In this document: piece after piece, positions 25,181 to 36,687 of the stretch
How the letters are laid out: each line of letters begins with the position of its first letter
Position numbering within the stretch: the stretch's first letter is position 1
NCBI GenBank assembly: GCA_964017125.1
Contig: OZ024912.1
Coordinates: 76,926,154 to 76,990,153 of the forward strand
Length of the DNA: 64,000 nucleotides
Source: Flabesymbios commensalis
Lineage: Eukaryota > Annelida > Polychaeta > Terebellida > Flabelligeridae
Direction of reading: 5' to 3'
The notes under the pieces: model-generated
Told to the model about the DNA's origin: nothing
What the model saw: the letters and a program-made list of their open reading frames with translations, nothing else
Databases searched by the model: none
Program-made: the position numbers and the translations under genes

Positions 25181-25632
25181 AGTGAACCGTGGGGGCTCTG
25201 GTAAATCCGAGTTTTGACGGGCTGTCAAAATACGAAATTGGCATAAAGCTATACATTGCAATATACGCAATCTGATCAGGGATTATCAATCAAACTCAGA
25301 GATTTAAAAACGGTGACGGCATACAGCATCAACACCCTACAGGGGCTCTGTTGTTGCTGTTTAAATCGCTAGATAGAGGCAATAATCGCTTTTAGTAGAT
25401 CAGCATTGCCAAATTAGACACATTATATTATCTAAGCGTGCTACCTGTGTTGTACAGCTTGTCTGTACACAGGTACACTTTTCACACCTATTCAGTGAGC
25501 GACGCGTCATCACTCTCCTGAGTGTGACTGACAGCTTACACATCCCACTACATACTGCACAGTATAGTACAGTAATACGGGACAATTAAATTGTCAAAAT
25601 TATTCTAAATCCTATTTAACCTTGCCGCTAGC

Positions 25633-27539
25633 ATGCCTAGTGGTAAGGTAACTGCTGGAGATGGGTCCCGCCCTTCTAAAGGCGTGCACGGCGGCACTAC
25701 CAAGAGTAGTACTGCCGTCAAGAGACTCCTGAAGGAGATCAACGGACTCTCCTTTGTTGACAAGAAAGAGCTGGCAACCACTCTAATGGGATTAGCCCTG
25801 ATAGAGGACGAGCAGCATGAAAAAAGTCTTAGGACTAGCAGCAAGCCAGGTAAGTCTGCACCTAAGGGAGCCAATGGGGGGGCCATTCCGAAGAAGTCAT
25901 TTGCGGGAGCACTCTCGGGTGCAAACAAGGGTGTTGAAACTCCACCCAAAGGTAATAGTGGTAGGTATGAGTGTCTATCAGAGTCACCAGTACAGATGAC
26001 TCCGAGGAAGTCAACAGCCAAGAGGAGGCTGTCCGACGGCCGGCCACAGGTACTTAGACCTGTTGACCAGGCCGAGATAGGTCACAGGTCGTCGCAGCTA
26101 ATGACCTTGGTAAGAGTTGCTGAAGCAGAGCTAGGTTTAAGGGGCTCACCAGCGAAAAAACAGAGGACGGCATCTCCAGTGCAGAAGACGCCTGAGAAAA
26201 GAGAAGAGATGGAGACCGTCGTTTCTCCACCTGAAGAAGTTCTGGCCACCCCCCTTCCGGAAGCAGAAGAAGAAGAAATCCTGTCTGACGGCGAGCGCTC
26301 TGACTGGACAACAATTCCAACCAGCAGGGAGGAGAGAGAGAGAAAAGAAGCTAAGAAGCAAAAGAAGAAAGAAGAGATGAAGCGTCGCGACGCCACTCAG
26401 CAGCCCCCGGCAGCAACAGGGAATAAGAATGAAGAAAAGAAGAATGAAGAAAAGAAGAGGAAGACAGCTGTTCAGCCAATCGTCGGCGTGAATCTGCCCA
26501 GTTCAGTCAATGGACCAAACCACCTCACTTTCATACAATGGAGTAAACGTATGGGAGTAAAGGTAAGTGAGACCAGGAGGACCATGGGGAAGGACCTACT
26601 CATCTTCCCTGAGACAGAAGAGGACTCAAAGAAGATCTACGAGTCCATGAAAAGAGAAGACAGCGGCCTCATGGGAACCTCAGCTGTCTTCAGACCACCA
26701 AGAAGTTCAACCGAGGCCAATGTTGAAGACGCCCTCAGCGTGGGAGTGAAAGACGTGGACCCCACGATAGGAGAGGAAGAGATTGAGACAGCCATCCTGG
26801 AGAAACAAGGTCTGAAGGTGAAGGTCATCAGATTCATCAACAGGACCTCAGGACGTGGCATCCCGAAAGTCAAGGTCACTTTCGAGAAGAAGGTAGAGAT
26901 GGAGGCAGCGATCAACAACAGCCGTCTCTTCATCGGAACCCGCTCCTGCAGGACTGAGGAGTACAAGAAGAAGAACAGAATCCTGCAGTGCTACAGGTGC
27001 CAGAGATTCGGCCACGCCCAGGACTCCTGCAAGGCAAGAGACATGAGATGCGGGAAGTGCGCTGGGGCCCACAGGAGGCAAGACTGCACAGCCAGAGCAA
27101 GCTACTGCGCCAACTGCACAGGAAATCACCTGGCGTCTGACGGAAATGCCCTAGAGCGATAGAGGTGAAAAGGAAGATTGCTGAGAAGAGAGAAGGCCAG
27201 CGATATCGTAGCACCCAGGAAATCAACAAGAGATCCCAGCCAACTCAGCACCGAGAACACCAACGTCAGGGTGAACGCGCCGATCAGCCCAAGAAGGCTA
27301 CAGGAGGTGAGAGTGAGTTACCACTAATTAAATTAGCAGATAGTGATTTAACCCGTCTTGCCCTTCTATTTTCAGCCCACACGGTCCTGTACGGCAGAAC
27401 GATCCACAGGAACGAAGGAAAGTTGGAGTGGGATGACATACCCCACCTAGCCAGCAAAGCAGTCAGTTGGGCCTTCAGGAAAGACATCTCCCCACTGATC
27501 ATCAGAGACTACCTACTGCAACTTCCAGAGAACTTGTAA
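25633..27539 (+). pseudogene. LINE 1 ORF1 (nucleic-acid-binding protein), frameshifted
   Basis: This would encode the ORF1 protein that coats LINE RNA. The first frame runs 509 codons to 27162 and is clearly homologous to the 637-residue ORF1 of LINE 3. It has a Lys/Glu-rich middle and three zinc knuckles near residues 453-500 (CX2CX4HX4C, CX2CX3HX4C and the start of a third). One base is missing near 27147 relative to LINE 3, which shifts the frame just after the third knuckle begins. The rest of ORF1 continues in another frame at 27165-27539 and still resembles the LINE 3 C-terminus. The start at 25633 matches the LINE 3 start (MPSGKVTAGDG). Confidence 0.85.
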
Positions 27540-27675
27540 GTACAACCTTCACCTAAAGTAGAAAAAGTAGGGCCGTTTTTACTAGGTCTAGTACAGTACA
27601 GGACTCACCAGTAAAAACCTAACTAAAGTAGGAAAAACTAAAGTAGGGCTAAGTACAGTACAGTACTTATAAAAT

Positions 27676-30252
27676 ATGGATAACAGTTTACCACCAACTA
27701 AAAACGTTCAAATTATTCATGCTAACATTAACGGTCTATATAAGAGAAGGACTGAACTAATTAACTATTTAAATGAATATAAACCACATTTTGTGACTTT
27801 AAATGATACTAGACTTAGAGAGCAAACTAGAATCAGAATTCCAAATTATAACATTATCAGAAAAGATAGAAATGTAATTAATCCCAATGGGCGCCTGCAG
27901 CATGCAGCAGGCGGTGTAGCTATTTTAATTAGAAAAGATATCAAATGTAATGAAATAGATACTATTTAACGATTTTAACGAAGAATTTTTGGCAATAAAC
28001 TTCAAATCACAAGGTAAGACAGTGGCATTAGCAACTATTTATAACCCGCCAGATATTAAACCAAACATAGAGAATTTCAGGCATATAATTAATTCATATC
28101 CACTTTCAATTCTTATCGGAGATTTCAATTGTAAGCATACTTTTTTCGGATGTAAAGTAGGAAATTCTAACGGAGACATTCTATTTAACATAATTGAAGA
28201 ATTAGACTTACTAATCACTAACGACAGCACTGTAACTTATAGACCAGGGACGTCCTCTGGCGGCGATCTACTAGATTTAGCGCTAGTTAGCCGCCAGATG
28301 GCGTCACGCATCCAATCATGTGATGTAGGCGATGACATTGGTTCAGATCATTTGCCAGTTCATTTAACTTTAGCTTCACCGCAAATTCAAAAACAATTTC
28401 AGAGAGAAATTCTACAATATGCAAAAACAGATTGGAACAGGTTTAATAAAGAAATAATAAATAACTTAGATAGATACGAACCTGAAACACCAGAGGAACT
28501 AGACTTAGCTAACGAAAAAATAAGCAATATAATTAAAGAAGGGCTTAATAAAGCGTGTCGTAAAGCAAAACGTAAAGATAAAGCACTTTTTATTTCAAAT
28601 GAAACAATGAAATTAATTAAATTAAAGAGACAAATTAGACGCTTAGCTAGAAATACGCAAAAAGCAGAGGATAAAATTCTATATAATCAATTAAACAACT
28701 TAGTAAGTAAACAAAGATAGAGAAGAATTTTGGAATCAGCAAACTAAAAAACTAGACGAAACTAAAGAATTTTGGAAAACTATCAATAGTATTATTGGTA
28801 AGAAATCAGGCGGCGCATCCAAGCCAATAATTAAAGAAAATGGTAATTTAACTCAAAACGACTTAGAAAAAGCAACCACGTTCGCTGAATCTCTAGGCAA
28901 AATTCATAATACTCACACAGGTGAAATTTTTGATGATGAATTTAAAGATTTAATAGATAAATATAAATAAATGAAAAATCGCAGCTTTTTTCAACTCTAA
29001 AAGTAAATGGAAGGAAGCTCAAGGAATTATGCTCCCAAAGCCTAAAAAAGACAATAAAATTCCAACTAACTATAGACCAATCAGTTTATTAAGTTGCATA
29101 GGCAAACTTTTTGAAAAAATAATTGCTCATAGAATGCGCAGTAAATTAGAAGAAGAAAATTTCTTTAATAAATGGCAAATAGGCTATAGAAATAAAAGAT
29201 GTGCTATGGAACACATTCTCAGACTAGCTGATGATGCGCACATAGCACATAGCCGTCACCATAAAGGAGCTGCAATCTTTATAGATGTAGAAAAAGCTTT
29301 TGATTCCGTATGGCACAACGGACTAAGATATAAATTAATGAATACAAATTTACCAGATAAAATAGTAAGATTAATGTCTTCATTTATAACTGGCTGGAAA
29401 ATTTCAGTCAAAATAAATAATGAGACTTCAGACAAAATTTCACTTAATGCCGGCACACCTCAGGGCTCGGTTCTCAGCCCACTTTTATTCCTAATCTATG
29501 TAAATGATATTCCAATAGATCCCTACAGTAATACAGTAGGGGTCTCTCAGTTCGCAGACGACCTGGGATTTTGGACTTTTGCTAAAAGTAAAAAAACAAT
29601 TAAATATAGGCTAGCCAAAGTTTTATCAGACCTAGAAGCATGGTGCTCCAAGTGGAGAATAAAACTAAATGCTAAGAAAACGCAGCTTATAATGCTTAAA
29701 AGTAAGAAAAATATAGAACTAGAACTTTTTGGCGAAAAACTCACTGCAGTACAGCAAGCAAAATTGCTAGGAGTAACTTTAGATAAGAAACTGACTTTTA
29801 ATGCTGATATAGATGAAAACGCTAAGAAAGGAAGGCAACGCCTTGGTCTGCTAAAACTCCTGAGCGGCTCAAAGTGGGGCTGTAAACCCAAAACACTAAT
29901 GAGACTATATAAAAGTTATATACGTACAGTACTAGAATACGGCGCTCCAGTAATCTTAGGAGCGTCAGAAACGTATATCAAGTAACTTCAAATCATTCAA
30001 AATAAGGCCTTTAGAATAGCCTACAAATTGGATCCACTTTCGCACACTGAAGATATTCATAAAATTGCTAAGATCGATCTGATCAAAGATCGATTCCAAA
30101 TTTTACCGTATAAATTCATAGATTCGCTCAAAGAGCATCCAGATCTTTTCAAACTTCAAAATGAATTAAGAGCTTCAAGAATTAAAAGAGGGCATAAAAC
30201 ACATTTGGACAAATTAATATCAGAATATGCCGAAATTTATGATGAAAATTGA
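27676..30252 (+). pseudogene. LINE 1 ORF2 (endonuclease-reverse transcriptase), broken
   Basis: Homologous to LINE 3 ORF2 throughout. The endonuclease part begins MDNSLPPTKN, but E44 of the TLNETRL motif reads D here (TLNDTRL). Relative to LINE 3 there are extra bases near 27970, an 8-bp loss near 28712, a disruption near 28968, a loss of about 210 bp near 29003 that removes the segment just before the RT domain, and a nonsense change at 29983. RT motifs IDVEKAFDSVWH, GTPQGSVLSP and FADD survive in the 29029-29985 frame. This copy cannot make a full-length ORF2 protein. Confidence 0.85.
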
Positions 30253-30542
30253 GACTGCTGTGTGAATGCGGCTAGAGTTGTGTCAGTACCGGTTCGGCGT
30301 CAATAGCGTTGGGCCGACATTGACGCAACACTGGCAGCGTTGGCAGCACGCGTGAGTGACAGAAACAGCGAAGTTCTTTCACAGTGTGGCTACCGCGGTG
30401 CCAATGTCGGTCCAGCGCTAACAACGCTGAGCCGGCATTGGCGCGACGCTGGTGGCGCTGACAAGCATACGCGAGTGTGATAACAGCATTGACGCGTTGA
30501 CGGGCCAACACCTACGGCGTTGGTCAGCCAGCGCGTCACGAT
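30253..30542 (+). repeat. LINE 1 3' UTR block M
   Basis: A GC-rich block of diverged, partly palindromic words such as GCGTTGGGCCGACATTGACG and CCAGCGCTAACAACGCTGAG. The same block follows ORF2 in LINE 2 and LINE 3, so it belongs to the LINE. Confidence 0.8.
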
Positions 30543-31321
30543 AACAACAGACGTCACAGTCTGTTGTCACTCACCACATGTCATCGCAGGGGGTGATAAT
30601 CAACATAATTGTCACCCCCCGCGAGGACTGTCATGGTGAGTGAAAGCAAGGGTTTAAATCCCCTGGTGGCTCTGAAAAGAGAACAAGCGAACTTTCCTAA
30701 TTTCACAATTAAGATGACACGCTTCTATGAACTTTCTATTTCTCAAATTATCAACTTTAGACACCTTTTAGACCATTCCACCCAAATTCAATGAAATTAC
30801 ATAACTCTGACGTTCTTTCTCAGGGTATGCGGGAGTATGTCGATGGCACACAGACAGTCAGGCAAACAACATGAGGCAAATTGATCACATTTGATCCAAA
30901 ATTCAGAACGCAATTTTAAGTATGTCAAACATACTAAGTGAACTCAAGTGTACACGAGAGGCATAGGTTTAATAAAAGAAATGTCTCAAACGTTCATTTA
31001 AAGGATCTGTCAAAACTAAAATTTTATCGGCCTTTCCCATCCAGATTTCAAGAGTTAAGACACGAGATATAGGGTAGCTACCGGCTGATTCAACACCTCA
31101 TTTAGACCACCGCGACCCTCTATTCGCCGAGGCGCATCAAAATTAATTAAATTCTAAAATGCTTCTGTTTCCAGGTTCCTTGCCTCCCTTGCCAACCAGA
31201 CATTTTCCAATGAGTATTATATACTAATGAAATATTTGGATAGGCTAAGAGAAAGCTTTCATACAAGCTTCGAATGCCTTAATCCCACTCTCAGCACCCT
31301 TCGGGTGCTAGGGTTCACTCA
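30543..31321 (+). repeat. LINE 1 3' UTR block R
   Basis: A 779-bp block. It starts with the hairpin ACAACAGAC-GTCACA-GTCTGTTGT, then a long stem whose outer arms are ACTCACCA and TGGTGAGT around a CAGGGGGTGA...TCACCCCCCG stem. It ends with AGCACCC-TTC-GGGTGCT and GGGTTCACTCA. There is no poly(A) tail. A structured 3' end of this kind is what LINE reverse transcriptases recognise in related families. Confidence 0.8.
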
Positions 31322-31335
31322 ATATCATATTGTTA

Positions 31336-32114
31336 AAACAACAGACGTCACAGTCTGTTGTCACTCACCACATGTCATCGCAGGGGGTGATAATCAACAT
31401 AATTGTCACCCCCCGCGAGGACTGTCATGGTGAGTGAAAGCAAGGGTTTAAATCCCCTGGTGGCTCTGAAAAGAGAACAAGCGAACTTTCTTAATTTCAC
31501 AATTAAGATGACACGCTTCTAGGAACTTTCTATTTCTCAAATTATCAACTTTAGACACCTTTTAGACCATTCCACCCAAATTCAATGAAATTACATAACT
31601 CTGACGTTCTTTCTCAGGGTATGCGGGAGTATGGCGATGGCACACAGACAGTCAGGCAAACAACATGAGGCAAATTGATCACATTTGATCCAAAATTCAG
31701 AACGCAATTTAAGTATGTCAAACATACTAAGTGAACTCAAGTGTACACGAGAGGCATAGGTTTAATAAAAGAAATGTCACAAACGTTCATTTAAAGGATC
31801 TGTCAAAACTAAAATTTTATCGGCCTTTTCCATCCAGATTTCAAGAGTTAAGACACGAGATATAGGGTAGCTACCGGCTGATTCAACACCTCATTTAGAC
31901 CACCGCGACCCTCTATTCGCCGAGGCGCATCAAAATTAATTAAATTCTAAAATGCTTCTGTTTCCAGGTTCCTTGCCTCCCTTGCCAACCAGACATTTTC
32001 CAATGAGTATTATATACTAATGAAATATTTGGATAGGCTAAGAGAAAGCTTTCATACAAGCTTCGAATGCCTTAATCCCACTCTCAGCACCCTTCGGGTG
32101 CTAGGGTTCACTCA
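31336..32114 (+). mobile_element. LINE 3'-end fragment (block R, second copy)
   Basis: A 779-bp copy of R, nearly identical to 30543-31321. It is bounded by ATATCATATTGTTA on both sides (31322-31335 and 32115-32128). It is either a severely 5'-truncated LINE insertion at the same target or a tandem duplication. Confidence 0.8.
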
Positions 32115-32128
32115 ATATCATATTGTTA

Positions 32129-32909
32129 AAACAACAGACGTCACAGTCTGTTGTCACTCACCACATGTCATCGCAGGGGGTGATAATCAACATAATTGTC
32201 ACCCCCCGCGAGGACTGTCATGGTGAGTGAAAGCAAGGGTTTAAATCCCCTGGTGGCTCTGAAAAGAGAACAAGCGAACTTTCTTAATTTCACAATTAAG
32301 ATGACACGCTTCTAGGAACTTTCTATTTCTCAAATTATCAACTTTAGACACCTTTTAGACCATTCCACCCAAATTCAATGAAATTACATAACTCTGACGT
32401 TCTTTCTCAGGGTATGCGGGAGAATGGCGATGGCACACAGACAGTCAGGCAAACAACACGAGGTAAATTGATCACATTTGATCCAAAATTCAGAACGCAA
32501 TTTTAAGTATGTCAAACATACTAAGTGAACTTAAGTGTACACGAGAGGCATAGGTTTAATAAAAGAAATGTCTCAAATGTTCATTTAAAGGATCTGTCAA
32601 AATTAAAACTTTATCGGCCTTTTTTATTCAGATTTCAAGAGTTAAGACACGAGATATAGGGTAACTACCGGCTGATTCAACACCTCATTTAGACCACCGC
32701 GACCCTCTGTTCGCCGAGGGCGCATCAAAATTAATTAAATTCTAAAATGCTTCTGTTTCCAGGTTCCTTGCCTCCCTTGCCAACCAGACATTTTCCAATG
32801 AGTATTATATACTAATGAAATATTTGGATAGGCTAAGAGAAAGCTTTCATACAAGCTTCGAATGCCTTAATCCCACTCTCAGCACCCTTCGGGTGCCAGG
32901 GTTCACTCA
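32129..32909 (+). mobile_element. LINE 3'-end fragment (block R, third copy)
   Basis: Third R copy, 781 bp, slightly more diverged (GGTGCCAGGG near the end). It is followed by GATCATATTGTTA, the last target word before the inner edge of the DIRS terminal repeat. Its 5' edge is the same as that of the second copy, which favours tandem duplication for at least one of the two. Confidence 0.8.
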
Positions 32910-32973
32910 GATCATATTGTTAATTTTCAAAGCAAGAGAAATTTTTCCCTCTAAAACTAAACTTTTAGACGAT
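32910..32973. repeat. Inner edge of DIRS left terminal repeat
   Basis: Contains ATCATATTGTTAATTTTC and GAGAAATTTTT. It is the inverted counterpart of 37985-38023 (ATCAAATTGTCAATTTCC, GAGAAATTTTT). This shows that the terminal repeat resumes after the LINE insertions. Confidence 0.7.
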
Positions 32974-33094
32974 GAAGTCGTTACCATTTCGGCACAGCCT
33001 TTATTAAAACATCAATTTTAATACGCTTTGCGTCAAAATTGATATATTTTAATGAAAGGGTCTGTGCCTTCAATAGGTAACGACATAAATGGGA
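32974..33094. repeat. DIRS internal complementary region
   Basis: An imperfect palindrome with tips GTCGTTACC and GGTAACGAC. The left ~72 bp is the reverse complement of the left outer end (25026-25097). The right ~48 bp is the reverse complement of the right outer end (48718-48762). It lies just downstream of the recombinase, where DIRS elements carry it. Confidence 0.85.
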
Positions 33095-33429
33095 TTTGTT
33101 GAAACGTCTAAAAGTATCAAAATATATGATTTTTTTTTTTTTCAATATAAATAAAGCATAATTTTGCCTCTACTATGAGAATAATCTCAGATCTAACTAA
33201 AAACATATTTACAATTATGTTTTCGTTGTATATATATGAACCATATACATACTTTTCTAATTTTTTTTTCTTCTAGGAGCTAAAAATCTCCTAGCACCGC
33301 CCTCTGAACTGACAAATGTTCAGAGGCCGGGGCCCCCTGTGGAAGGGGTCTTATATAGTATCTAGACATGGTCTGAACATTGGACCAGTACGCTAAAAAC
33401 ACTGGAATGGGTACCGCCTTTGCTGCGGC
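33095..33429 (-). other. DIRS 3' untranslated part
   Basis: AT-rich stretch between the recombinase frame and the internal complementary region. No separate feature seen. Confidence 0.6.
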
Positions 33430-34668
33430 CTAGGTTGCAGACGCGGCTCTAGTAGATCCACCTGGAGCCTGGATATTTGCATGCTCCAAAACTTTCGCCA
33501 GCCAGGCCCTGATGGTCTGCCTGCCTGCTGGTTTAAATGGTTCCACCGTAGTACGTAAAAGCTGCGTGTTCTCTTCTCTTTCCCCTTCAGTCCTCCTCAG
33601 GTATTCTGTGAGGTTCCTCAGGGGACACAGTTCTGCTGACGATTGTCTAGAGACGATTACGTCTTTTGGAATATGGCCCGGCCTGTCCTGCTTCGTGCCG
33701 AAGGCCAGGTGAAAGTGCCATGAATCCACCGACCTATAGAGATGATTAGCATCTGTATGAAGTAACGCCAAGTCGCTTGCCCTTCTAGCTGAAGCAAGCG
33801 CAAGTAGCATGGTCACCCTCCAAGTTAGCATGGGTCTAGAAAGTGTCTCTGACTCTCCCCACGACTTCAGAAGTTGTAAGACCTCTGCGACGCTCCAAAT
33901 AGGCTTGACTTTCCCAGCTGGAGGTCTCGCCAGGTATACCGCCTTCATGAATCTACAGATCATGGGATGTTGACTCAAGGGATTTCGGGTCAATGGATCA
34001 ATGATCGTAGCCACTGCAGCTCTGTGAAGTCTTATAGTAGACCAAGCCATTCGTTTAACTTGGTAGAGAAACCACAGATAATTGGCAAACTGGCCTACAG
34101 TTGGCTGAGTCCTAGGTACAGCGTATCCGCCACACCACTCCGACCATGTTCTCCATGCGCACGCATACTGAGACTTCGTGGATCCCCTCCATGATCCGCA
34201 GATGAACTCCGCCAAAGTCTGATCTGCTCCCTGCTCCTGGAAGGTTTCCCGCAGATAGTCCAGACTGTTAACCTGAGCTTGCTCAGAGATGGTAGATCCC
34301 TGCCTGTGCTGAGATCGCTCACCGTGGACTGCTGTAGAGGTAGACGAAGGGGTTCCTTCATTGACATCTGAATCAACTCCGGAAGCCATGCCGCTCTGGT
34401 CCAAAATGGTATAATCAGGATCAGGGTCTCTCTGTGCTCGTTCATCCTGTCCAGAATCCGAGGAATCAATTGAGGAGGTGGGAATGCATACATGAGCTCG
34501 AAGTCCCACTCTTTCTCTAAGGCATTGATCCCAGCGGCTTTTTTGTCCTTCCTGTCTGACGTGAAGTATCTCACCACTTGGGCTGACCGGTTGGATGCAA
34601 ACAGATCCACCTCTGGCTCGCCGAGGCGTCTGAACACTCTTCTCGCCACTGCTGGGTCCACGAGCCAT
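33430..34668 (-). CDS. DIRS tyrosine recombinase part (fossil)
   Basis: An open 412-codon frame. Its C-terminal two thirds look like a DIRS-type tyrosine recombinase, the enzyme that integrates the element's circular DNA instead of a DDE integrase. A helical N-terminal SAM-like domain (STKSQYACAWRTW, QFANYLWFLYQ) is followed by a catalytic-type region with LALASARRASDLALL. It overlaps the end of the RT/RNase H reading region in another frame, as is usual in DIRS elements. Treated as part of a fossil element. Confidence 0.8.
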   Translation of the reverse strand: MARGPSSGEKSVQTPRRARGGSVCIQPVSPSGEILHVRQEGQKSRWDQCLRERVGLRAHVCIPTSSIDSSDSGQDERAQRDPDPDYTILDQSGMASGVDSDVNEGTPSSTSTAVHGERSQHRQGSTISEQAQVNSLDYLRETFQEQGADQTLAEFICGSWRGSTKSQYACAWRTWSEWCGGYAVPRTQPTVGQFANYLWFLYQVKRMAWSTIRLHRAAVATIIDPLTRNPLSQHPMICRFMKAVYLARPPAGKVKPIWSVAEVLQLLKSWGESETLSRPMLTWRVTMLLALASARRASDLALLHTDANHLYRSVDSWHFHLAFGTKQDRPGHIPKDVIVSRQSSAELCPLRNLTEYLRRTEGEREENTQLLRTTVEPFKPAGRQTIRAWLAKVLEHANIQAPGGSTRAASAT

Positions 34669-34719
34669 TCCCTGGATTCGGTTCCTCTGGACAGAGCAAC
34701 TGCGACCAGGTTCGCTACT

Positions 34720-36687
34720 CTAGGCTGGTGCAATCATCACCTTGTGTCTCTTGCAGTACAGCAGGATCTCTTTTGTCAACTCGTTCAGAGCTCTTGATCT
34801 TGTACCGCCCTCTTTCATCAGGTACGCCGCTGCCGTCACGTTGTCCAAGTGCACAGTCACTGCTCTGTTCCTCAACGTTAGGGGAAAACTCTGTACTGCC
34901 CTCAAGCCCGCCAGTAACTCCAGATGGTTTATATGGAGATCCATCTCCTTCCTGGACCAAAGACCGCTGGCCGACCTGTGGTCCAATGTCGCACCCCATC
35001 CGACTGTAGAAGCGTCCGTCGTCATTGACAGGTCTGCCGAATGGGCCTTCAGACTCAAACCTTCTGTAGGTGGCTGGGTCCACCATCTGACTGCGCTCTC
35101 TGCATCTCGATCTATCAGTAACTGGCCTGACCTCAGGGCGCTGATGACTGACATCTGGGAAGGACGCAAGTGTAGCCTTCCCAGATGAACTGCTCTCCAT
35201 GCGAAGATCGCCTTTCCCAGAAATCTTTGAGCTATGACCAGGCTGGGATTCTCCAGTAAGTTGCGTCCCAGCTGCTTGAAACCCGCTCTCTTGTCCTCTG
35301 GTAAGAAAACCCTGAGAACTCGGGTATTCCAGAGGAGTCCGAGGTACTCGAACTCCTGCCGCGGGTCTAAGTGGCATTTCTTCTGGTTCGTCTGGAAGCC
35401 TGCCTCCCTCAGTGTCTGTAACACGAAATCTGTGTGCCGTCTGAGCTCTGATCTGCTGCGCCCCAGCACCAAAAAGTCGTCTAGATAGACTACAACTCTT
35501 ACCCCTTTCGCCCTGCAAAGGGTTTTTAAGGGAAGAGTCAGCCTGGTGAACGTTCTTGGAGCCGAGCTGAGCCCAAATGGGAGTCTCCGGAACTGATATT
35601 CTTTGCCTCCCCAGCAAAACCGCAGAAACCGTCTGTGTTCCTTCGCGATCGGGACATGTAGGTAGGCGTCCTTTAGATCTATGGTCGAAGCCCAGTCGCC
35701 CTGCCGAAGGGTCTGCGACACGTCTTTTAATGTGGCCATCCTGAACGTCTTCTTTTTTATGTAATGATTCAGGCCACTTAGATTGATAACGGGCCTGAAT
35801 CCTCCGTCCTTTTTGGTTACCAAAAAGAGATTTGAATAAAAGCCCTTGTGGCTGTCTCTCACCACCTCTATGGCCCCCTTCGTCAAAAGGGAGTCCACCT
35901 CCTTCTGAAGGACTTTCTTTTTTTCTGAATTCTCTATTTTTTTTTTTTTCACTGGGGGTCTTGACTCGAACTCGAGTCGATGACCACGGACAGCCTCGCA
36001 GACAAAACCGTCTCTCGCGACGCTGTCCCACCAGTCTCTTCTCTCTGTCAAGTGGCCCAGGGAGTCACGACCTTCTAGTGAAGGAAGGTCGCCCCCCCCT
36101 CCCCTGGTACCCCTTGTACCTCTGAAGCCTCTACTGAAGCCGTGGCCACCGCGGCTGCCCCTGCGAAAGGGCTGCTGCTGCTGCCTAGTCTGCTGCTGCC
36201 GCTGTCCGTCCTGACTCTGGTATCTTCTTACCGGCGACCTGCTTCTTCTCCTGGTGGCCGGTCTGGAGTTATTCTGCAGTGCCGCTATCAGTAAATTGTT
36301 CTGTTGCCTGGAGGTGCTGGCTTGAATGGCTGGTTGAAGCGATGATGCCAGGAGAGAATCATAGCCCAGAGGAGCTGCTCTAATCTGCTGGGCCAACATC
36401 TTGTCGGAAATGGAGAGAGCAAGATTCTGACGTCTCTTGTTAGCCGCATCGTTGAACCTCGAACCCAGCATTCGCAGAGCATGTCCTAGAGGATGTGTTG
36501 ATGCCTGCGTCATCTCTCTGTGAGCTTGTAGGAGTCTCTCCCGTACTGGGCCTTCTCCAATCTCCTCCACTGCAGATAAGAAATGTGTGGAGGCTCCCTC
36601 CAGATCATTCAGTCCTGTGGTCAGGGCATGAGCAATTAGCCCCAGTTCTCTCTGTTGCCTCTCAACACCATGTCGGCTGTCTGACAT
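34720..36687 (-). CDS. DIRS reverse transcriptase-RNase H part (fossil)
   Basis: An open 655-codon frame. The N-terminal ~200 residues are gag-like, ending in an Arg/Gln/Gly-rich tail. Next comes a DIRS/Ty3-type reverse transcriptase with LVTKKDGGFRPVINL, IDLKDAYLHVPI, LPFGLSSAPRTFT and the YLDD active-site box. RNase H follows (TTDASTVGWGATLD, HINHLELLA, HLDNVTAAAYL). It lies immediately upstream of the recombinase part on the same strand. Confidence 0.85.
   Translation of the reverse strand: MSDSRHGVERQQRELGLIAHALTTGLNDLEGASTHFLSAVEEIGEGPVRERLLQAHREMTQASTHPLGHALRMLGSRFNDAANKRRQNLALSISDKMLAQQIRAAPLGYDSLLASSLQPAIQASTSRQQNNLLIAALQNNSRPATRRRSRSPVRRYQSQDGQRQQQTRQQQQPFRRGSRGGHGFSRGFRGTRGTRGGGGDLPSLEGRDSLGHLTERRDWWDSVARDGFVCEAVRGHRLEFESRPPVKKKKIENSEKKKVLQKEVDSLLTKGAIEVVRDSHKGFYSNLFLVTKKDGGFRPVINLSGLNHYIKKKTFRMATLKDVSQTLRQGDWASTIDLKDAYLHVPIAKEHRRFLRFCWGGKEYQFRRLPFGLSSAPRTFTRLTLPLKTLCRAKGVRVVVYLDDFLVLGRSRSELRRHTDFVLQTLREAGFQTNQKKCHLDPRQEFEYLGLLWNTRVLRVFLPEDKRAGFKQLGRNLLENPSLVIAQRFLGKAIFAWRAVHLGRLHLRPSQMSVISALRSGQLLIDRDAESAVRWWTQPPTEGLSLKAHSADLSMTTDASTVGWGATLDHRSASGLWSRKEMDLHINHLELLAGLRAVQSFPLTLRNRAVTVHLDNVTAAAYLMKEGGTRSRALNELTKEILLYCKRHKVMIAPA

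Larger units (their letters stand above)
25180..31321 (+). mobile_element. LINE 1: decayed Jockey-group LINE
   Basis: Same family as LINE 3. The layout is 5' UTR (25180-25632), ORF1, ORF2, GC-rich block M (30253-30542) and structured 3' block R (30543-31321), ending GGGTTCACTCA. The first ~60 bp of the 5' UTR and the upstream DIRS promoter part are missing; the junction has CCA microhomology, so a deletion is likely. It is followed by ATATCATATTGTTA, the target word shared with the other copies. ORF1 is broken once and ORF2 several times, including an internal deletion of about 210 bp. It is more diverged than LINE 2 and LINE 3 are from each other. Confidence 0.85.

Noticed and set aside
31227-31433. 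68-codon frame repeated at 32020 and, in part, at 32815
   Set aside because: It crosses from LINE block R over the target word into the next R copy; it is part of the LINE tail array and not a gene.
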